Shown here one piece after another: positions 42,794 through 44,573 of a stretch of 44,573 bases of DNA (within the stretch, counting starts at the first letter, position 1; every line of letters starts with the position of its first letter). Source of the DNA: an uncultured Pedobacter sp. (GTDB lineage: Bacteria; Bacteroidota; Bacteroidia; Sphingobacteriales; Sphingobacteriaceae); the NCBI RefSeq assembly GCF_913776295.1, contig NZ_CAJYOJ010000037.1:1-44573 (forward strand), read 5' to 3'. The notes beneath the pieces were generated by a model. The model ran no database searches. It saw nothing but the letters and a program-made list of their open reading frames with translations, and was not told the DNA's origin. Made by a program: the position numbers and the translations under genes.

Positions 42794-42939
42794 CGTCATT
42801 TCGAGCGAAGAGGAGCGTAGCCGAGAACCACGAAGTGCTCAGCGAAGCTAAATCTATCTCTATAGATCTCTCCCCGCCTGTACGGGCAGGCCTGTCCGCA
42901 CAGGCGGGCATTCCACTGCGTTTCAGTCGAGATGACGGC
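42794..42939. repeat. REP-like dispersed repeat, copy D (inverted)
   Basis: It runs CGTCATTTCGAGCGAAGAGG to GCGTTTCAGTCGAGATGACG. It includes CACGAAGTGCTCAGCGAAGC and the palindrome CGGGCAGGCCTGTCCGCACA, i.e. the reverse complement of the core of copy C. It is the main content of the 361-base gap at 42781-43141; the promoter of the peroxiredoxin gene occupies the far end. Confidence 0.88.
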
Positions 42940-43083
42940 CATTTATTATAAATTCCACAGATGCTTCATACTTCAGTATGACAGAAAGAGAAAAAAATAG
43001 AACTCCGCTATACTTCATATAAAAAATATAGTTTTCATCTATATCGTTATCAATAAATACAATTAACTATTAACAGATCGGGG

Positions 43084-43114
43084 TTGATTGACTAAGCTTT
43101 TAGCCCTACCTTTG
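43084..43114 (+). promoter_or_regulatory. Promoter of the peroxiredoxin operon
   Basis: TTG at 43084-43086 and TACCTTTG at 43107-43114 are 20 bases apart, a good Bacteroidota promoter. Transcription would start near 43121, leaving a leader of about 20 bases. Confidence 0.75.
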
Positions 43115-43141
43115 TGCCAACAAAATTAAAGACAAAAAATT

Positions 43142-43774
43142 ATGGCAATAGTAGGTAAAAAATTCCCAAGTGTTAGTATTGATGCAATGTCAGACATGGG
43201 TGATGACTTGAAAATCAATGTATTTGAAGAAGCTGTAAACAAAAATAGCAAAGTGTTATTATTCTGGTATCCAAAAGATTTTACTTTTGTTTGCCCTACA
43301 GAATTACACGCATTCCAAGCTGCTTTACCTGAATTCGAAAAAAGAAATACAATCGTTATCGGTGCATCCTGCGATACCAATGAAGTTCACTTCGCCTGGT
43401 TAAATACACCTAAAGATAACGGTGGTATTGAAGGTGTTACTTATCCAATCTTAGCAGATACCCACAGGCAATTGTCAGGTATCCTAGATATTTTAGATCA
43501 GGAAGTGAACTATGATGAAGAAGGAAACGAATCTTTCTCCGGATCTAACGTAACTTTCAGAGCGACTTACCTAATCGACGAAACCGGTAAAGTTTTCCAC
43601 GAAAGTGTTAACGATATGCCACTAGGCAGAAACGTTAAAGAATATTTACGTTTAATTGATGCTTACGCCCACGTTCAGAAACATGGCGAGGTTTGTCCGG
43701 CAAACTGGGAAGAAGGAAAAGAAGCAATGAACGCAAACAGAACCGGGGTAGCTGAATATTTAGCTGCTAACTAA
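43142..43774 (+). CDS. Peroxiredoxin (AhpC/Prx1 type, 2-Cys)
   Basis: A 210-residue peroxidase that reduces hydrogen peroxide and organic peroxides. The peroxidatic Cys51 is in DFTFVCPTELHAF and the resolving Cys is near residue 183 in HGEVCPANW, so it is a typical 2-Cys enzyme. The rest (GASCDTNEVHFAWL, FRATYLIDETGKV) matches the family. The next gene, a thioredoxin, begins 14 bases downstream and is the natural electron donor. Length is usual. Confidence 0.96.
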   Translation: MAIVGKKFPSVSIDAMSDMGDDLKINVFEEAVNKNSKVLLFWYPKDFTFVCPTELHAFQAALPEFEKRNTIVIGASCDTNEVHFAWLNTPKDNGGIEGVTYPILADTHRQLSGILDILDQEVNYDEEGNESFSGSNVTFRATYLIDETGKVFHESVNDMPLGRNVKEYLRLIDAYAHVQKHGEVCPANWEEGKEAMNANRTGVAEYLAAN

Positions 43775-43788
43775 TTAAACAAAACGTT

Positions 43789-44097
43789 ATGTTTTTAGAA
43801 CTAACAGAAGATAACCTTCAACAATACCTGGCCGATCACTCAAAGGTGATGGTTCAGTACGCTGCATCTTGGTGCGGAAACTGCAGAATCATGAAACCTA
43901 AGTTTAAAAAACTGGCTTCGGAAAATGAAGAGGTGGTTTTCTTGATTGTTGATGCCGAAAAACTTCCAAACTCACGCAAGTTTGCTAATGTTGATAATTT
44001 ACCAACCTTTGCCGCTTTTGAAGGCGGTGCTTTGGTAGATCAGGTACAAACCAACAAAGCGGAAGGCTTAACAGAACTATTTAACAAGATCAAGTAA
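43789..44097 (+). CDS. Thioredoxin family protein with CGNC active site
   Basis: The 102-residue protein has a thioredoxin fold with active site ASWCGNCRIMKPKF: Cys29-Gly-Asn-Cys32 rather than CGPC. The cis-Pro loop is DNLPTFAAFEGG. It lacks a signal peptide, so it works in the cytoplasm. Placed between the peroxiredoxin and the DUF6952 gene, it most likely recycles that peroxiredoxin. Its stop codon overlaps the next start codon (TAATG). Confidence 0.94.
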   Translation: MFLELTEDNLQQYLADHSKVMVQYAASWCGNCRIMKPKFKKLASENEEVVFLIVDAEKLPNSRKFANVDNLPTFAAFEGGALVDQVQTNKAEGLTELFNKIK

Positions 44098-44345
44098 TGA
44101 AGATTCCGGTTATAAGACAATTATTTCAAAATACCACTCCTGCACAACTGGAGACCACTTTAGAAGTTTTAGAAGCTTTCTGCGAATTTAGAGGCGTTAG
44201 CGAGCATGAAGTTGATGTGGCAGGTGAAATGATCACCAATATCTGCGGTGCATTAGAAGTACACCAGATGGTAAGTGAAGGTGCCGCCGAAAAAGATGCG
44301 CTAAATGCTTTTGGCCAAAAAGTGATGGGTTCGATTGACAGATAA
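44097..44345 (+). CDS. DUF6952 family small protein
   Basis: An 82-residue helical protein: MKIPVIRQLFQNTTPAQLE, TLEVLEAFCEF, VDVAGEMITNICGALEVHQM and a tail FGQKVMGSID. This matches the DUF6952 family, which I know as the last gene of peroxiredoxin-thioredoxin operons in Bacteroidota. It has Cys residues at about 38 and 60. Function is not established; an accessory to the peroxide-reducing pair is inferred from the gene order. Its start overlaps the thioredoxin stop by one base. Confidence 0.85.
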   Translation: MKIPVIRQLFQNTTPAQLETTLEVLEAFCEFRGVSEHEVDVAGEMITNICGALEVHQMVSEGAAEKDALNAFGQKVMGSIDR

Positions 44346-44380
44346 CCGTCTTAAGCTTTAAGCTGGCTTTTTCGAAATAT

Positions 44381-44420
44381 AAAATTCCCTCGTTGATTTT
44401 CATCAACGAGGGAATTTTTG
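44381..44420 (+). terminator. Strong intrinsic terminator of the peroxiredoxin operon
   Basis: A perfect 17-base-pair stem (arms 44381-44397 and 44402-44418; loop of four bases) including CCCTCGTTGAT, followed by a T-rich stretch (TTTTTGTTT). It starts 36 bases past the last stop codon. The arms have A-runs on the other side, so it could work both ways. Confidence 0.93.
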
Positions 44421-44451
44421 TTTATAAACCATCTCTTGCTACTCTGCTGGG

Positions 44452-44494
44452 GCTGACTAAAAAGGTACAATGCTAATCTAGTCAGCTTTTTTTT
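44452..44494 (+). terminator. Second terminator-like hairpin at the right end
   Basis: GCTGACTA (44452-44459) pairs with TAGTCAGC (44479-44486), and a run of eight T follows at 44487-44494. No gene lies between it and the previous terminator. The last 80 bases of the window show no gene that can be called. Confidence 0.65.
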
Positions 44495-44573
44495 CTATGG
44501 CTATAGAATACCTCACCGAACTTATTTTGTTGGCTAACTTTTGATCGACCTTACATGAAATTGGGATTAAAAG

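Noticed and set aside
4763..42939. Repeat copies as a CRISPR array
   Set aside because: The copies lie kilobases apart with genes between, vary in length and have nested palindromes, unlike direct repeats with spacers.

Overview
The window reads as chromosomal DNA of a Bacteroidota bacterium, most likely family Sphingobacteriaceae and probably Pedobacter or a close relative. The reasons are Bacteroidota-type promoters (TTTG, about 19 bases, then TAnnTTTG), few Shine-Dalgarno sites, a PorX-type response regulator, the LpxC-FabZ fusion, an extended-N-terminus alanine dehydrogenase, HYC_CC_PP, DUF3347 and DUF6952 proteins, and REP-like hairpin repeats between genes. The genus is inferred, not proven. 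I saw no tRNA, rRNA, CRISPR array, integrase, transposase or prophage genes.

Layout. 1-600: two full and one partial copy of a 277-280 base tandem repeat. 729-1798: ECF sigma factor with a small membrane partner. 1886-8874 (minus): alpha/beta hydrolase, cold-shock protein, lipoprotein, phosphodiester glycosidase, large zincin protease and retropepsin-PDZ protein. 8926-12886 (plus): PBP4-like D,D-peptidase, GH18 lipoprotein, PLP enzyme and histidine phosphatase; a VanX-type D-Ala-D-Ala dipeptidase follows on the minus strand, so the segment leans towards cell-wall turnover. 13905-15621 (minus): ald and tsaE. 15717-16766: a C39-like lipoprotein peptidase. 17285-27323: the conserved core, with porX diverging from an HD phosphohydrolase, then lpxD-lpxC/fabZ-lpxA, a GNAT enzyme, a lone ABC ATPase, a candidate small RNA, two tandem EF-P genes, 5-formyl-THF cyclo-ligase and a 52-residue protein. 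27608-31942: hutG-hutI, exonuclease III, a ParE-type toxin-antitoxin pair and a cyclophilin. 32037-37732: a metal-handling neighbourhood with three separate CxxC heavy-metal-associated modules (periplasmic protein, AraC fusion regulator, MauE-like membrane fusion) plus HYC_CC_PP, DUF3347 and a beta-barrel. 37734-42780: DUF6265 protein, a YfiT-like DinB protein with a damaged start, a FAD-protein-like secreted protein, and an S9 peptidase broken by an amber codon directly after its catalytic serine. 43142-44345: peroxiredoxin, thioredoxin and DUF6952 operon, closed by a strong terminator.

The genes working together most clearly are the lipid A set (LpxD, LpxC/FabZ, LpxA), the Hut pair, the peroxide-reducing trio and the metal/thiol cluster. 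The best candidates for something not yet described are the paired EF-Ps that differ at the modification residue, the three-way spread of HMA modules around one regulator, the orphan transcript before efp, and the promoter placed so close to lpxD that its mRNA should be leaderless.
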